NCBI GenBank assembly: GCA_025041195.1
Contig: JAKCFM010000001.1
Span: 434,001-498,000, forward strand
Direction of reading: 5' to 3'
DNA: 64,000 nucleotides
Source of the DNA: Halobacteriales archaeon YIM A00013
Lineage (GTDB): Archaea > Halobacteriota > Halobacteria > Halobacteriales > Haloarculaceae
Shown piece by piece: positions 52,180-61,561 of this stretch. The position numbers were made by a program, and so were the translations under genes. The notes beneath the pieces are model-generated. The model saw nothing but the letters and a program-made list of their open reading frames with translations. It made no database searches and was not told the origin of the DNA. How positions within the stretch are numbered: the stretch's first letter is position 1; each line of letters begins with the position of its first letter.

Positions 52180-54334
52180 AGGGCCCACCCCGTTCTGTAG
52201 AACTGTGTGGTTCGATCGATGCAACACCCGAGGCACCTTCTGCGAGCAGTTTCGTAACGCGACGACGTCTGTCACGATAGGAGGTTGCAATCGTCTCGAC
52301 AGCCGTGTTCGTGCGACCTCCAAGCGGCTCAAATAGCCGGTCGAACCCGGAATCGTCGGCCGGAATTGCAAACTCCCCGTTTGGTGACCGTTCGATGAGC
52401 GTTTCATAGCCAATCGTGGTTCCGTTTCGGGTGATGGTTGACTCGTCGTCGGTGGTGCTATATTGAAACGGCGTACAGACCGTTCCAACGAAGCGCTCTC
52501 CGGCAACGAACCGTGGAAACACGAGGAGATCGACGGCCGCTAACAGATGAATGCCCAGGTCCTGCTCCACGAATCGATTCGCCAAGCGCTCGACGGTCTG
52601 CGCGTGTGTTGTGCCGATGATTCCGTGACCGGTCGCAATGCTCTCACCAAACGTCGCGAAACTTTCTGGCGTGTTGATCTCCGCAATGATCTCTACATCG
52701 GGGTTCAGATAGTTGGCTTCGGTCATCAGCTCCGCCATCGAAACGTCCTTGCGGGGGTCGGCGTGTGTCCGAGTCCGTAACGATACGCCCGTTTCGTGAG
52801 GAAGGCGAACTTCACGCGATCCCTCGTCGATGCTAATTGGTCGATCCCGCTGGGGAATAAAGGGCAGATGAGCGTTCATCAACGTCGTCTTTCCGACGCC
52901 GGTTGGTCCACAAAAAAGAACCACACCGTGCAGTTCGAACACCAGCCACAGCAGGGCAACGAGTGAAACGGGTACGGAGCCGTTTTTGATCAGATCGACC
53001 GGTCCAAGCGGCTCTGGCCGCTGTTTTCGGATCGATATGTGTGGACCGCCCTCGGAGATCACTCCAAGCGCGAGCGCGCATCGAATCGTTTCCGTCGAAT
53101 CCCCTGGTGGCGTCAGATTTACCTTCGCAGATGGATTACTCGCCGTGAGTTCGATTCCATCGCTGCCTGCCAGTTGGACGACGAGATTTTCGAGTTCATG
53201 TTCGGTGTCGAACCGAATCGGTGTGGGAAGCCGGTATCCACCATCGCTTGCGATGACTTTCACCCGATCAGCCACCCGGTTCACCTCGATATCTTCGAGC
53301 CAGCCATCACAGATGGGGACCGTTAGCCGTTCGAAACCAAGCGTATCCCGAAGGAGATAGTACAACAGCCCTTGACGACGTGATTGATTGGCAGGCGTAT
53401 CACTGTCTACTTTTGCCCCCAACCCCAGCGATCTGAGCCGTTGCCAGGCCGAGCGCAGCGAGGATCGGTCGGTTGTCCCGACCAGTTCCGCAATCACCGT
53501 CTCTGCCAGTCGCCTGATCGTCGATTCGATCGTCGAGCCGTCGGGTGGTGTGGTGACAGACCGGTCAGTACCGTCGTGTGCCATCCACGCATCCGAACTC
53601 GCGCGCTCCCACAGCCGCTCTCGGGCCTCCGATAGCAACTCGTTATCTCCCGGCAGCAACGGCGGTTCACACGGCCGATAGAGACGACTGAATCCATCGG
53701 CTGCAGGCTCGGATAATTTCCCGATCACCACGGGAATTTCAAACTCCAGAAACGAAACGGTGTGTCGGCGAAGGCGTTCGTATCGGAGCCCGTCGATTGC
53801 CCGATCGGGCACGCTATCGAGTGAGAGGGTCGTGAAAATCTGCTCCCCGTCTGGTGTTGAAACCCATAGCTCGCCGTCAGAAACACCAACTCCACTGACG
53901 CGTGTGTCCATCGCGATTGGAGTTGCTGCGTCCAGACACCGTGATCGACTCCGGAGATAATAGCGAATGCGGCGACGAATCGACGGCCGACACGATCCAT
54001 CGTACGAGGCTGGTATCACCGACCGATAGGTGGCTGACAAATCGTTCTGTAATCGGTCGCGCACGCAATCTCTGGTCGGTGCCAGCGTTCGATGGGCAAC
54101 CGGCAGCGCTTCGAGAAACCGATCAACGATGGTACGACCGCGCGGGGTGAGGAGCGGCTCACGGACTGCGTAGGACAGCTGCGAATCCGAGCGCATGATC
54201 GTGACGACCGTCCGTCCAGTGACCGAATACTGTGAAACAACCGTCGGGGCGTACCATGCGGATGAATCCGCCGGCGATACCGGTGCTGGAACGACCGGAT
54301 GTCCGTCGATGGTCTCCATCTCCGCCTGCATCAA
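52166..54334 (-). CDS. Type IV pilus assembly ATPase (TadA/VirB11/PilB type)
   Basis: 722 residues, starting at ATG 54334 or 54319. The N-terminal 300 residues are the usual haloarchaeal leading domain. Walker A is CGPTGVGKTTLMNAHL near 475, the Asp box near 500 with ISIDEGSREVRLPHETGVSL, the Walker B region EIIAEINTPESFATFGESI near 550 and the His box GIIGTTHAQTVERLANR near 570. The motifs match the VirB11/TadA group but some positions differ from PilB of the main archaeal pili, so this is a divergent paralogue. It powers pilus assembly with the platform protein whose start it overlaps by 14 bp. Confidence 0.92.
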   Translation of the reverse strand: MMQAEMETIDGHPVVPAPVSPADSSAWYAPTVVSQYSVTGRTVVTIMRSDSQLSYAVREPLLTPRGRTIVDRFLEALPVAHRTLAPTRDCVRDRLQNDLSATYRSVIPASYDGSCRPSIRRRIRYYLRSRSRCLDAATPIAMDTRVSGVGVSDGELWVSTPDGEQIFTTLSLDSVPDRAIDGLRYERLRRHTVSFLEFEIPVVIGKLSEPAADGFSRLYRPCEPPLLPGDNELLSEARERLWERASSDAWMAHDGTDRSVTTPPDGSTIESTIRRLAETVIAELVGTTDRSSLRSAWQRLRSLGLGAKVDSDTPANQSRRQGLLYYLLRDTLGFERLTVPICDGWLEDIEVNRVADRVKVIASDGGYRLPTPIRFDTEHELENLVVQLAGSDGIELTASNPSAKVNLTPPGDSTETIRCALALGVISEGGPHISIRKQRPEPLGPVDLIKNGSVPVSLVALLWLVFELHGVVLFCGPTGVGKTTLMNAHLPFIPQRDRPISIDEGSREVRLPHETGVSLRTRTHADPRKDVSMAELMTEANYLNPDVEIIAEINTPESFATFGESIATGHGIIGTTHAQTVERLANRFVEQDLGIHLLAAVDLLVFPRFVAGERFVGTVCTPFQYSTTDDESTITRNGTTIGYETLIERSPNGEFAIPADDSGFDRLFEPLGGRTNTAVETIATSYRDRRRRVTKLLAEGASGVASIEPHSSTERGGPCDSA

Positions 54335-54528
54335 CGGCCGCTGGTCCGCTGTTCGTATTTAAACGTTCGCCCGGACGTGAGCCATTTTGAGAAAACGGTG
54401 ATAATCTCCTTTAGTACAGGTTTCCGAGTATGCAATAGGGATAGTACCCAGACCGAGCAAACAGACCCCAAGCCACGCCAACGCGGGAGTGCCCTGCTTC
54501 CGCGGGGAAACAAAACAGGGCGAGACCA

Positions 54529-55497
54529 ATGTCACAAACGTCGACCAACCGTCTTCGCCAGGACACAGAACGAGGCGAGCAGACCGAAACAGAGACACAG
54601 TCGGAACGATCGGTGTGTCCCGAATGTGGACACTCCGATGCGATAGAAGAGCAGGGAGAGCGATGTTGTATGAACTGTGGCCTTGTCCTAGAGGAGTCGT
54701 TACTGGATCGTGGTCCAGAATGGCGTGCGTTTGACAGCCAGGAGCGCGACCGCAAGTCACGCGTTGGCGCTCCGACCACGAACACGATGCACGATAAGGG
54801 CCTGACGACGGATATCGATTGGCGAAACAAGGACGCCTACGGGCAGTCGCTGTCGTCGAAAAAGCGCACCCAGATCAATCGACTCCGGAAGTGGCACGAC
54901 CGAATTCGGACGGCAGACAACGGCGAGCGGAACCTCCGGCTTGCACTGTCGGAGATCGATCGGATGGCCAGCGCCCTTGGCGTTCCAAAGTCGGTTCGAG
55001 AGGTAGCCTCAGTGATGTATCGTCGCGCGCTCGAAGAAGATCTCATTCGTGGCCGCTCAATCGAGGGCGTCGCCACGTCGACGTTGTATGCGGCCTGTCG
55101 CCAGGAGGATCTGCCACGGAGTCTCGATGAGGTGACCGAAGTGGCACGCATCGACCGCCGGGAGATCGCACGGACGTATCGGTATATCTCACAGAACCTC
55201 GGACTCGAACTCCGGCCGGCTGATCCCAAACAGTACGTCCCCCGGTTCTGTTCGGCGCTTGAGCTGTCCGATGAAACGCAGACAAAGGCGATTGAGATCA
55301 TCGATGTGACCGCAGAGGCCGGGCTGCTATCGGGAAAATCACCAACCGGATTTGCGGCCGCGGCGATCTACGCGGCCTCACTGTTTTGTAACGAGAAACG
55401 GACCCAACACGATGTGGCCGAGGTTGCGCAGGTAACTGAAGTGACGATACGGAACCGATACCAGGAACAGCTCGAAGAACTCGATATCGCGGCTTGA
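54529..55497 (+). CDS. tfb: Transcription initiation factor TFB
   Basis: 322 residues, the standard length for archaeal TFB. The N-terminal zinc ribbon is [20 protein letters not shown] followed by CGLVLEE, with all four ligands. The B-finger region reads [20 protein letters not shown]. Two cyclin repeats fill residues 120-320, for example [20 protein letters not shown] and [23 protein letters not shown] recruits RNA polymerase to TBP-bound promoters. Haloarchaea have several TFB copies with different promoter sets and which one this is cannot be told here. It lies divergent from the pilus operon, separated by 194 bp. Confidence 0.96.
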   Translation: MSQTSTNRLRQDTERGEQTETETQSERSVCPECGHSDAIEEQGERCCMNCGLVLEESLLDRGPEWRAFDSQERDRKSRVGAPTTNTMHDKGLTTDIDWRNKDAYGQSLSSKKRTQINRLRKWHDRIRTADNGERNLRLALSEIDRMASALGVPKSVREVASVMYRRALEEDLIRGRSIEGVATSTLYAACRQEDLPRSLDEVTEVARIDRREIARTYRYISQNLGLELRPADPKQYVPRFCSALELSDETQTKAIEIIDVTAEAGLLSGKSPTGFAAAAIYAASLFCNEKRTQHDVAEVAQVTEVTIRNRYQEQLEELDIAA

Positions 55498-55540
55498 AAC
55501 ACCGATCCGCCGATTGCTGTTGTTATTCCCGGTCGACTGC

Positions 55541-55777
55541 TCAGTGGTTTCGGAGCGCTCGAATCCGAGTCCAACACTCACGATAGCCGAACAGATAGAC
55601 GCCAAGAATGAGCGCGATTGCACCCATGTACATCTCCCAGTAGGCGACTGTCTGGTGACCGGTCGCCAGGCTGTGGAGGCTCGTTCCTTCGATAAAAAGC
55701 CCGCCAGCGGTAAAGACAACCGCAGCCACGGCGAATCCGAGCAGTGTGAGCAGTTCGGTCGTCGTTTTCGATTCCAT
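55541..55777 (-). CDS. Small two-helix membrane protein (DUF8151-like)
   Basis: 78 residues with two hydrophobic segments, ELLTLLGFAVAAVVFTAGGL and AYWEMYMGAIALILGVYLFG, and a basic end RECWTRIRALRNH. The size and the second-helix pattern fit the haloarchaeal family I remember as DUF8151. It stands alone, convergent with tfb and divergent from another mini membrane protein. No function known. Confidence 0.68.
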   Translation of the reverse strand: MESKTTTELLTLLGFAVAAVVFTAGGLFIEGTSLHSLATGHQTVAYWEMYMGAIALILGVYLFGYRECWTRIRALRNH

Positions 55778-55868
55778 TGGGGGCTTCTATCGGATCGACC
55801 AGCATGTTCTTTTTGGTCTCGGTTCGGCGATCGATCAACTTACCTGGGTGGCTACCGGAAACACTGTC

Positions 55869-56096
55869 ATGACGCACAGTTCGACCGTCAATCACGAACT
55901 ACTCGTCAAGCTAGGATTCTCTGTCGGTGTTGGGTTGTTCGTCCTCGGCGCCGCAGGGCAGGGGCTGTTGCCAGCAATCACTGGGCCACTACCAGGCTGG
56001 GAACAGTCGTTGTTGCTCGGCGCCGAAGAAGTCGGGCTCGTTGTCGGCTTTTTCTCGCCATTTGTGTTTGGAATTTTGCTCCCGTTGATCGAGTAA
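55869..56096 (+). CDS. Small two-helix membrane protein (DUF7860-like)
   Basis: 75 residues from ATG 55869. The longer frame from 55746 is rejected because its first 41 residues lie over the divergent gene's start. LLVKLGFSVGVGLFVLGAAG and GLVVGFFSPFVFGILLPLIE are the two helices, and GPLPGWEQSLLLGAEE lies between them. The pattern of short helix, PLPxWE loop and PFVFGILLPL end fits the haloarchaeal family DUF7860 in my memory. It is convergent with the GntP-type gene seven bases away. Confidence 0.68.
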   Translation: MTHSSTVNHELLVKLGFSVGVGLFVLGAAGQGLLPAITGPLPGWEQSLLLGAEEVGLVVGFFSPFVFGILLPLIE

Positions 56097-56102
56097 CTCA
56101 GT

Positions 56103-57488
56103 TCACGAGAGCGGAACGACCGTCGAGAGTGCCAGCACCGATAGCAGTCCACTGACGGCGATGATCGTCGTGAGGGCGGTCCAGGTTTTCAACGTCTCAG
56201 CGCCTGTCAGCCCGCCAATCTCTTTGACGAGCCAGAATCCTGAGTCGTTGTACCAGGAGAAGATGTTTCCGCCTGCGCCGATCACCATCACGAGATACGC
56301 AGGATGGACGCTGAGCTGTCCAACAAGCGGCGCCATAATCCCGGCTGCTGTCAGCATCGCCGCGGTGGCGGATCCCTGCGCGATCCGGACGACTGCCGCA
56401 ATGAGCCAGGCAGTCACCAGCAGCCCGATACCGAGATCAGCGAGGCCTCCAGCGATATACCCGCCGATACCTGACGCGGCGAGCATCGCGCCGAAGGCAC
56501 CACCCATGGCGGTGATTGCGGCGATGTTTCCGCCGCTTTTCAGCGCTTCTGTCAGCTCATCTTCCCAGGTCGCTCGATCGAGATCCGACCATCGAAGATA
56601 CGTGAACGCTGCCACAACCGCGGCGATCGTCAGGGCGACGTTTTTGTCGCCAAGGAATGCGATGATGTCGGCGATTGTCGCCGGTGGTGAGAGCAGTCCC
56701 TCTACGATCGTTGCTGCAGCCACGAGGACGACTGCCAGCACGATTGGCAACACTGCCTCAAGCAGCCCGGGCAACGCCTCCAACTCACGGTTGGCTCGGC
56801 GTTCGAGCTCGTCAGTCGATGTGCCCATTGTTTCACGGAGCGGAATATCGAGACGATTGTTCAGCCAACGCCCATATACCAGCCCGCTGATAAACGCTGT
56901 CGGCAGCGCTACCCCAACGCCAATAGCCATCGTCATGCCGATCGAGGCACCCACCTCACTTGCGACGGCGAGCGGCCCCGGTGTTGGTGGAACGAACACG
57001 TGTGCCGTTGCGGCACCGGCTCCCACCACGACGATATACAGCGTGTAGTTTTTCCCAATGCGAGCGCGCATCGATCTGGCGAGCGGTGCAAGCAGATAGA
57101 ACACGCTGTCGAAAAACACCGGAATCGCGAGAATTGAACTGCTCGCCCAGAGCGCAACGTCGGCGTTGTCGTCCCCAAGCAATGAGAGGAACGACCGGAC
57201 AACCCTCTGGGCAGCGCCGCTCTCAAGCATCGATTTCCCGATGATTGCTGCCATCAGGATTGGGATGCCGATACCCTCCATACCCCCGCCAAAGGCAGCG
57301 GCCGTATCGGCTGCTGCATCCGCGAGGGAGTGCTCCGGTAGGAAGATGGCGTTGACAACGCCAACGCCAAAGGCAGCTATTGCGAGTCCAACGAACGCCG
57401 GCAGATCGAGGATCGCGATCAACAGTACCACCAGAATCAGTCCGACCGCGAACGTCACCAACGGACTGTGCGCTGCAATCACCTCCAT
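56103..57488 (-). CDS. GntP-family gluconate/sugar-acid:proton symporter
   Basis: 461 residues with about 12 to 14 membrane helices. Characteristic segments are FGGGMEGIGIPILMAAIIGK near 70, then SSILAIPVFFDSVFYLLAPL, FVPPTPGPLAVASEVGASIG near 155 and AQGSATAAMLTAAGIMAPLV near 370. Members import gluconate or related sugar acids, or other organic acids such as glycerate. Substrate preference cannot be read from the sequence. It is a single gene, with AT-rich DNA (57489-57515) upstream as promoter region. Confidence 0.92.
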   Translation of the reverse strand: MEVIAAHSPLVTFAVGLILVVLLIAILDLPAFVGLAIAAFGVGVVNAIFLPEHSLADAAADTAAAFGGGMEGIGIPILMAAIIGKSMLESGAAQRVVRSFLSLLGDDNADVALWASSSILAIPVFFDSVFYLLAPLARSMRARIGKNYTLYIVVVGAGAATAHVFVPPTPGPLAVASEVGASIGMTMAIGVGVALPTAFISGLVYGRWLNNRLDIPLRETMGTSTDELERRANRELEALPGLLEAVLPIVLAVVLVAAATIVEGLLSPPATIADIIAFLGDKNVALTIAAVVAAFTYLRWSDLDRATWEDELTEALKSGGNIAAITAMGGAFGAMLAASGIGGYIAGGLADLGIGLLVTAWLIAAVVRIAQGSATAAMLTAAGIMAPLVGQLSVHPAYLVMVIGAGGNIFSWYNDSGFWLVKEIGGLTGAETLKTWTALTTIIAVSGLLSVLALSTVVPLS

Positions 57489-57605
57489 ATATTAGGTATA
57501 TTTTGATAATTTATCACAAAAAGTCTGTCGTTCGTTGATAGTAACAACTATACCGTCCGCCTGAGTGATAGCAGCTCGCAAAACAGTCGCTTTGATCGTG
57601 AACAG

Positions 57606-58472
57606 TTAGTAGAACTCTCTGACGAGATCCATGGCGTCTTCGGGTGGCGAGGACGGAATCTCGGATAAGTTCTCGGTCAAACCGTGTGATTCGTTGTACG
57701 GAACACTCTCTTCATCCTTGTAGATCACGCCCTGGTACTCTTTGTCATTGTCAAGGATGACTTCGGTTGCCTGGTCGTAGTCTGTCGGATCGAAGTCGTC
57801 GTCTTCGCCGAGATCGACGAGCGAGTCGCGGAAGTAGTCGTACGTATCAACGTCGTTGAACGTCACGCACGGACTGTAGACGTTGACAAACCCAAAGCCG
57901 TCGTGTTCGACGGCCTGCTGGACGATCTCAGCGTGGCGTTGGGCATCTGAGGAGAAGGACTGGGCGATGAAAGAGCCACCGGCCGCCAGCGCGAGCGCAA
58001 GCGGGTTAACCGGCGACTGCTGTGGGCCGTCGGGTGAGGTCGAGGTTTCGAAATCCTCTCGACTGGTTGGTGAGAACTGTCCCTTCGTCAGTCCGTAGAT
58101 CCGGTTGTCCATGACGACGTACGTCATGTCCATATTCCGGCGAACGGCGTGGATGAAATGGCCCACACCGATCGAGTAGCCGTCGCCGTCACCGCCTGCG
58201 ACCATCACTTCCAGTTCGGGATTTGCGGCTTTCACGCCGACGCCGACCGGCAGCGCACGCCCGTGGACGCCGTGGAGCGCATACGAGCGCATATACGTGC
58301 CGATCTTCCCCGAACAGCCGATACCGGCGACAAGGAACGTGTTGTCGGGATCGTTGCCGGTTTCGGCGAGTGCTTTCATCATGCCGTTCATCGTCCCGAA
58401 GTCACCACAGCCGGGACACCAGGTCGGTTGTTTGTCGGATTTGAAGTCAGTAAAGCGAACGTCTGAGCTCAT
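57606..58472 (-). CDS. korB: 2-oxoacid:ferredoxin oxidoreductase beta subunit (KorB)
   Basis: 288 residues. The TPP-binding part has TWCPGCGDFGTMNGMMKALA, then GCSGKIGTYMRSYALHGVHG and MVAGGDGDGYSIGVGHF, the metal-thiamine motif GDGDxxxIG. Cysteines near 19, 22 and 53 and a further one near 200 would hold the [4Fe-4S] cluster. The subunit lengths here, 288 and 587 residues, match haloarchaeal 2-oxoglutarate:ferredoxin oxidoreductase better than the longer pyruvate enzyme, so 2-oxoglutarate is the likely substrate. The start overlaps the KorA stop by four bases. Confidence 0.93.
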   Translation of the reverse strand: MSSDVRFTDFKSDKQPTWCPGCGDFGTMNGMMKALAETGNDPDNTFLVAGIGCSGKIGTYMRSYALHGVHGRALPVGVGVKAANPELEVMVAGGDGDGYSIGVGHFIHAVRRNMDMTYVVMDNRIYGLTKGQFSPTSREDFETSTSPDGPQQSPVNPLALALAAGGSFIAQSFSSDAQRHAEIVQQAVEHDGFGFVNVYSPCVTFNDVDTYDYFRDSLVDLGEDDDFDPTDYDQATEVILDNDKEYQGVIYKDEESVPYNESHGLTENLSEIPSSPPEDAMDLVREFY

Positions 58473-60232
58473 GCTGTCACCTCCGTGCCCGTCGCGAGCA
58501 CATCTTTGATCTCGGTGGCGAGTTCGTCGGCCTTGAATCGAACGCCGTTGTACTTGTTAATGCGCTCGACACGCGTCAGGGTGTCGCGTTCGATGAGGTT
58601 GGCGAACTGACCATTGGCGTTACATTCAACCACGATAACGTTCTCGGCGGCCTCGATCTCCTCAGTGAGATCGGCACGCGGGAACATGTATGAACACGAG
58701 AGAAACCGAACAGCAATCCCTTCGTCATCGAGGAACGAGAGGGCTTCTCGGATTGCTCCCTCATTCGACCCCCACGAAAGGACGAGCGTGTCGGCGTCTG
58801 CGTCGCCGTACTCCGTGTACGTCCACGTTTCGCGATCTTGTGCGGTTTCGACCTTTCGATCCCGTTTGTGGACCTGTTCGAGTCGCACCTCGGTGTCTTC
58901 GGTTCGGCGGCCGAGTGCGTCGTGTTCGAGACCGGTCGTCATGTGTACACCGCCGCTCGTTCCGGGGAACGTCCGCGGGCTGATGCCGTCATCGGTTGCC
59001 AGGTGTGGCTGGAACTGCCCCTTCTCGTTCTGGTACGCTTCAATATCGTCGGCATCGACAACGTTGCCGCGCTCGATTTCGATCTCGTCCATCGCAAACT
59101 CCTCAGGGGCGAACGTCTGCTCAGTGACGGCGAGTGCGAGGTCGCTCGCCACGTAGACGGGAATTTGGTATTTCTCTGCCAGGTTGAACGCCTCGACGGT
59201 TTTGTGGAAACAGTCGGCCACCGTTGTTGGCGCGAGCACGAAGCGTGGGATCTCACCGTGGCCACCGTAGAGGAGCTGATTCAGGTCGCCTTGCTCCTGT
59301 TTGGTTGGCATCCCGGTCGATGGACCCGAGCGCATCACATCAACGATCACGAGCGGCGTTTCAGTAGTCGCAACGAGACCGAACGTCTCGGTCATCAGGT
59401 CGATTCCTGGCCCTGAGGTGGCGGTCATCGAGCGTGCACCAGCACGAGCAGCGCCCAATGCGATGTTGATCGCGGATAGCTCGTCTTCGGCCTGGATCAC
59501 GGTGCCGCCGTAGCGCTCGATGCGGCCGGTCAGATACTCCATCACGTTCGTCGCAGGCGTGATCGGGTAACCGGCGTAGAACCGACAGCCGGCGGCCAGC
59601 GCGCCCATGCCGATCGCCTCGTCGCCGTTCAGCAGCACGTAGTCGTTGTCGGTCGTCTCCAGCTTGAAGCCAAAGTCGTGGTCGTAGTTGTCTTCGACGT
59701 ATTTCTGGCCGAGTCTGGCAGCCTCTTTGTTGTTTTCGACGATCGAACTCCCCTTCGAGCCGAATCGCTTCTCCAGCGATTCGGCAAGGTTCTCGATGGG
59801 GAACTGGGCGACCTTACACGCCACACCGAGCGCCACAACGTTCGCCATGATCGCACCACCGGCGTCTTCGGCCAGGCTCTTCAACGGAACGTCGAGCCCG
59901 ATCATTCCGTCGGGGATCTCCAGATCCTGCATCGTCGTCCGCTCGCCGTCGTAGATGATGACGCTGCCCTCCTGGAGCTCGTCCATGTTCTCCTCGACCG
60001 TCCGTTGTGTCAACGCGATTAGGATGTCGAGGCGGTCAACGACACTTTCGACTTTCTCAACGGACGTTCGTACTTTGTACGCCGTGTATCCGCCACGAAT
60101 TCGTGAGGCGAAATCCTTGGAGGTGAACACGTGCCGGCCCGCCCGTGAGAGGGCCTGAGCGAAGATTTTCCCCGTCGAATCGATGCCATCGCCGGCTTCC
60201 CCGCCGATGGCCCAATTGAGATCTTCGTGCAT
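58469..60232 (-). CDS. korA: 2-oxoacid:ferredoxin oxidoreductase alpha subunit with fused gamma domain (KorA)
   Basis: 587 residues. The first 190 residues are the gamma domain (WAIGGEAGDGIDSTGKIFAQ then RIRGGYTAYKVRTSVE). After that the alpha domain begins LNGDEAIGMGALAAGCRFYA then GYPITPATNVMEYL, and continues with SGPGIDLMTETFGLVATTET and VDVMRSGPSTGMPTKQEQGD. This fusion is the haloarchaeal KorA/PorA arrangement. It oxidises a 2-oxoacid to the acyl-CoA with reduced ferredoxin. The electron acceptor gene is not nearby, but a ferredoxin-reductase-like flavoprotein is encoded divergently at 60635. Confidence 0.94.
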   Translation of the reverse strand: MHEDLNWAIGGEAGDGIDSTGKIFAQALSRAGRHVFTSKDFASRIRGGYTAYKVRTSVEKVESVVDRLDILIALTQRTVEENMDELQEGSVIIYDGERTTMQDLEIPDGMIGLDVPLKSLAEDAGGAIMANVVALGVACKVAQFPIENLAESLEKRFGSKGSSIVENNKEAARLGQKYVEDNYDHDFGFKLETTDNDYVLLNGDEAIGMGALAAGCRFYAGYPITPATNVMEYLTGRIERYGGTVIQAEDELSAINIALGAARAGARSMTATSGPGIDLMTETFGLVATTETPLVIVDVMRSGPSTGMPTKQEQGDLNQLLYGGHGEIPRFVLAPTTVADCFHKTVEAFNLAEKYQIPVYVASDLALAVTEQTFAPEEFAMDEIEIERGNVVDADDIEAYQNEKGQFQPHLATDDGISPRTFPGTSGGVHMTTGLEHDALGRRTEDTEVRLEQVHKRDRKVETAQDRETWTYTEYGDADADTLVLSWGSNEGAIREALSFLDDEGIAVRFLSCSYMFPRADLTEEIEAAENVIVVECNANGQFANLIERDTLTRVERINKYNGVRFKADELATEIKDVLATGTEVTA

Positions 60233-60634
60233 ACTGGTTCAAACGTACCTCTCGCCGGTGCAAAAGGCTTCTGAATGCTTAATATCCACAGTACTCAATG
60301 CAACAGAATGTTGTCATACTGTCCAAACGGTGGTTGCCCGATCGTATGGTCACGCTCTGTTCTCAACACCGCCGAATTCGAGTTTTTTAGCCACAGATGA
60401 TTGTTTCACTCATTATAATTATCGTCTTGGCACAATCATTCATATATTATTTTTGAGTATTATCTGCGGGCTGTGTCGCTTGTGGAAGCTGTGGCCGAAT
60501 GCACAGTATCCGTGTGGGTGGTGTTACTATACGAATTGGCGTATCCGAATCTGTGTCTTGGAATGGGGGTGTTCGAACCAGTGTCTTGGGACGCAGTGCG
60601 ATGGACCTACGAGCATGGGCCGACGAAGAGTGGT
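60233..60634. other. 402-bp divergent intergenic region with a short tandem repeat
   Basis: No credible gene. The left half is AT-rich (60395-60465) and probably holds promoters for korA (minus) and the flavoprotein gene (plus). The right half is more GC-rich and has an imperfect direct repeat of 20 bp at 60546-60565 and 60574-60593 (16 of 20 positions equal, 28 bp apart). The reading frame that opens at 60473 continues into the flavoprotein but has an odd Trp/Cys-rich composition, so I treat it as chance. Confidence 0.4.
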
Positions 60635-61288
60635 ATGGACGCCACGACAGTGACGGTATCATCAGTGGAGTCGGTTGGAACCGATGCGATCGCAATTGAC
60701 CTGACCACGCCAGCAGGATTCGAGGCCAATCCGGGTCAGTTCGTGAAGCTGACGGTGCCGGTTGACGGCGAACCAATCTCTCGGTTTTACACCATTTCCT
60801 CTCCAGCGATCGAGGAGACGTTCGAGATCACGCTGACGATCGATCCAACTGGTGAGCTGGGTCCGACGCTCGCCGAACTGTCGGTGGGAGATGAGATTGA
60901 CGTGGCGGGTCCGTTCGGCAACGCAGCGTATGCGGGTGAATCGGAGACGCTCGTCCTCGCGGGCGGGCCGGGTGTTGGTCCGGCGGTTGGAATCGCCGAA
61001 CGAACGGTCGATGATGGTGGCTCCGCGGCAATCGTCTATCTCGATGACGAGCCGATTCACGAACAGCGCCTGGGTGCGCTGTCGGATGCTGGTGTGTCGG
61101 TGTTCGTTGTCAGCGACGCATCCGCACTGGAGGATGCGATTAGTTCGGTTGCAGCCGAACACGATCCACAGGTGTTCGTGTACGGCTTTGCGCCGTTTCT
61201 CGATCTCGCGACTGACGGGTTGACTGGAGCCGGGCTCGACGCTGATGGTGCCAAAATGGAGAGCTTCGGCCCAGCGCCCGAGGAGTGA
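60635..61288 (+). CDS. Ferredoxin-reductase-like FAD oxidoreductase
   Basis: 217 residues from ATG 60635. The FAD-binding block is GEPISRFYTISSPAIEETFE (R-x-Y-S pattern) near 50, and the NAD-binding loop LVLAGGPGVGPAVGIAERTV near 108. The C-terminal part ends AKMESFGPAPEE, like other haloarchaeal stand-alone reductases of this size. There is no iron-sulfur domain, so it must transfer electrons to a separate partner. It is divergent from korAB, which makes ferredoxin from 2-oxoacid oxidation, so a shared electron carrier is plausible but unproven. Confidence 0.9.
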   Translation: MDATTVTVSSVESVGTDAIAIDLTTPAGFEANPGQFVKLTVPVDGEPISRFYTISSPAIEETFEITLTIDPTGELGPTLAELSVGDEIDVAGPFGNAAYAGESETLVLAGGPGVGPAVGIAERTVDDGGSAAIVYLDDEPIHEQRLGALSDAGVSVFVVSDASALEDAISSVAAEHDPQVFVYGFAPFLDLATDGLTGAGLDADGAKMESFGPAPEE

Positions 61289-61351
61289 TCCGGCGATCAA
61301 CTCAAGTAAATTGTCAATATAATTAATAGGTTGGGGGAATGAGCAGTGAGC

Positions 61352-61552
61352 ATGTGGCCCTTCACGAGCAGTGCCCGCCCGTCCCGCGGTGGGTTTGTGC
61401 CGACGAGCGAGCTCGATACAGGCGATGGGACGACAGTCGAGCGGGTGGTTGATGAGGAGGCTGGGGTGGTGGTGTACGCACTCTGTGGCGATGACGGCTC
61501 CGGTCTTGCGGCGGTGCCGATCGACGAGACGTTGCTTGGTGGCGAGCACTGA
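61352..61552 (+). CDS. Small conserved-looking protein
   Basis: 66 residues from ATG 61352 (a GTG two codons earlier is also possible). The sequence WPFTSSARPSRGGFVPTSEL ends VPIDETLLGGEH. It is acidic and has no membrane helix. Both the composition and the AT-rich gap upstream (about 61305-61330) suggest a real gene, but I cannot name a family. The convergent CoiA-like gene ends nine bases downstream. Confidence 0.5.
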   Translation: MWPFTSSARPSRGGFVPTSELDTGDGTTVERVVDEEAGVVVYALCGDDGSGLAAVPIDETLLGGEH

Positions 61553-61561
61553 CCGGCTCGG

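Noticed and set aside
60562-60600. Minus-strand GGTTCGAAC-like sequence resembling a tRNA T-arm
   Set aside because: The flanking bases do not form the five-pair T stem and no acceptor or anticodon arm can be built around it.
60473-60634. In-frame extension of the flavoprotein by 54 residues
   Set aside because: Trp/Cys-rich, non-acidic sequence unlike the family; the ATG at 60635 gives a standard N-terminus.
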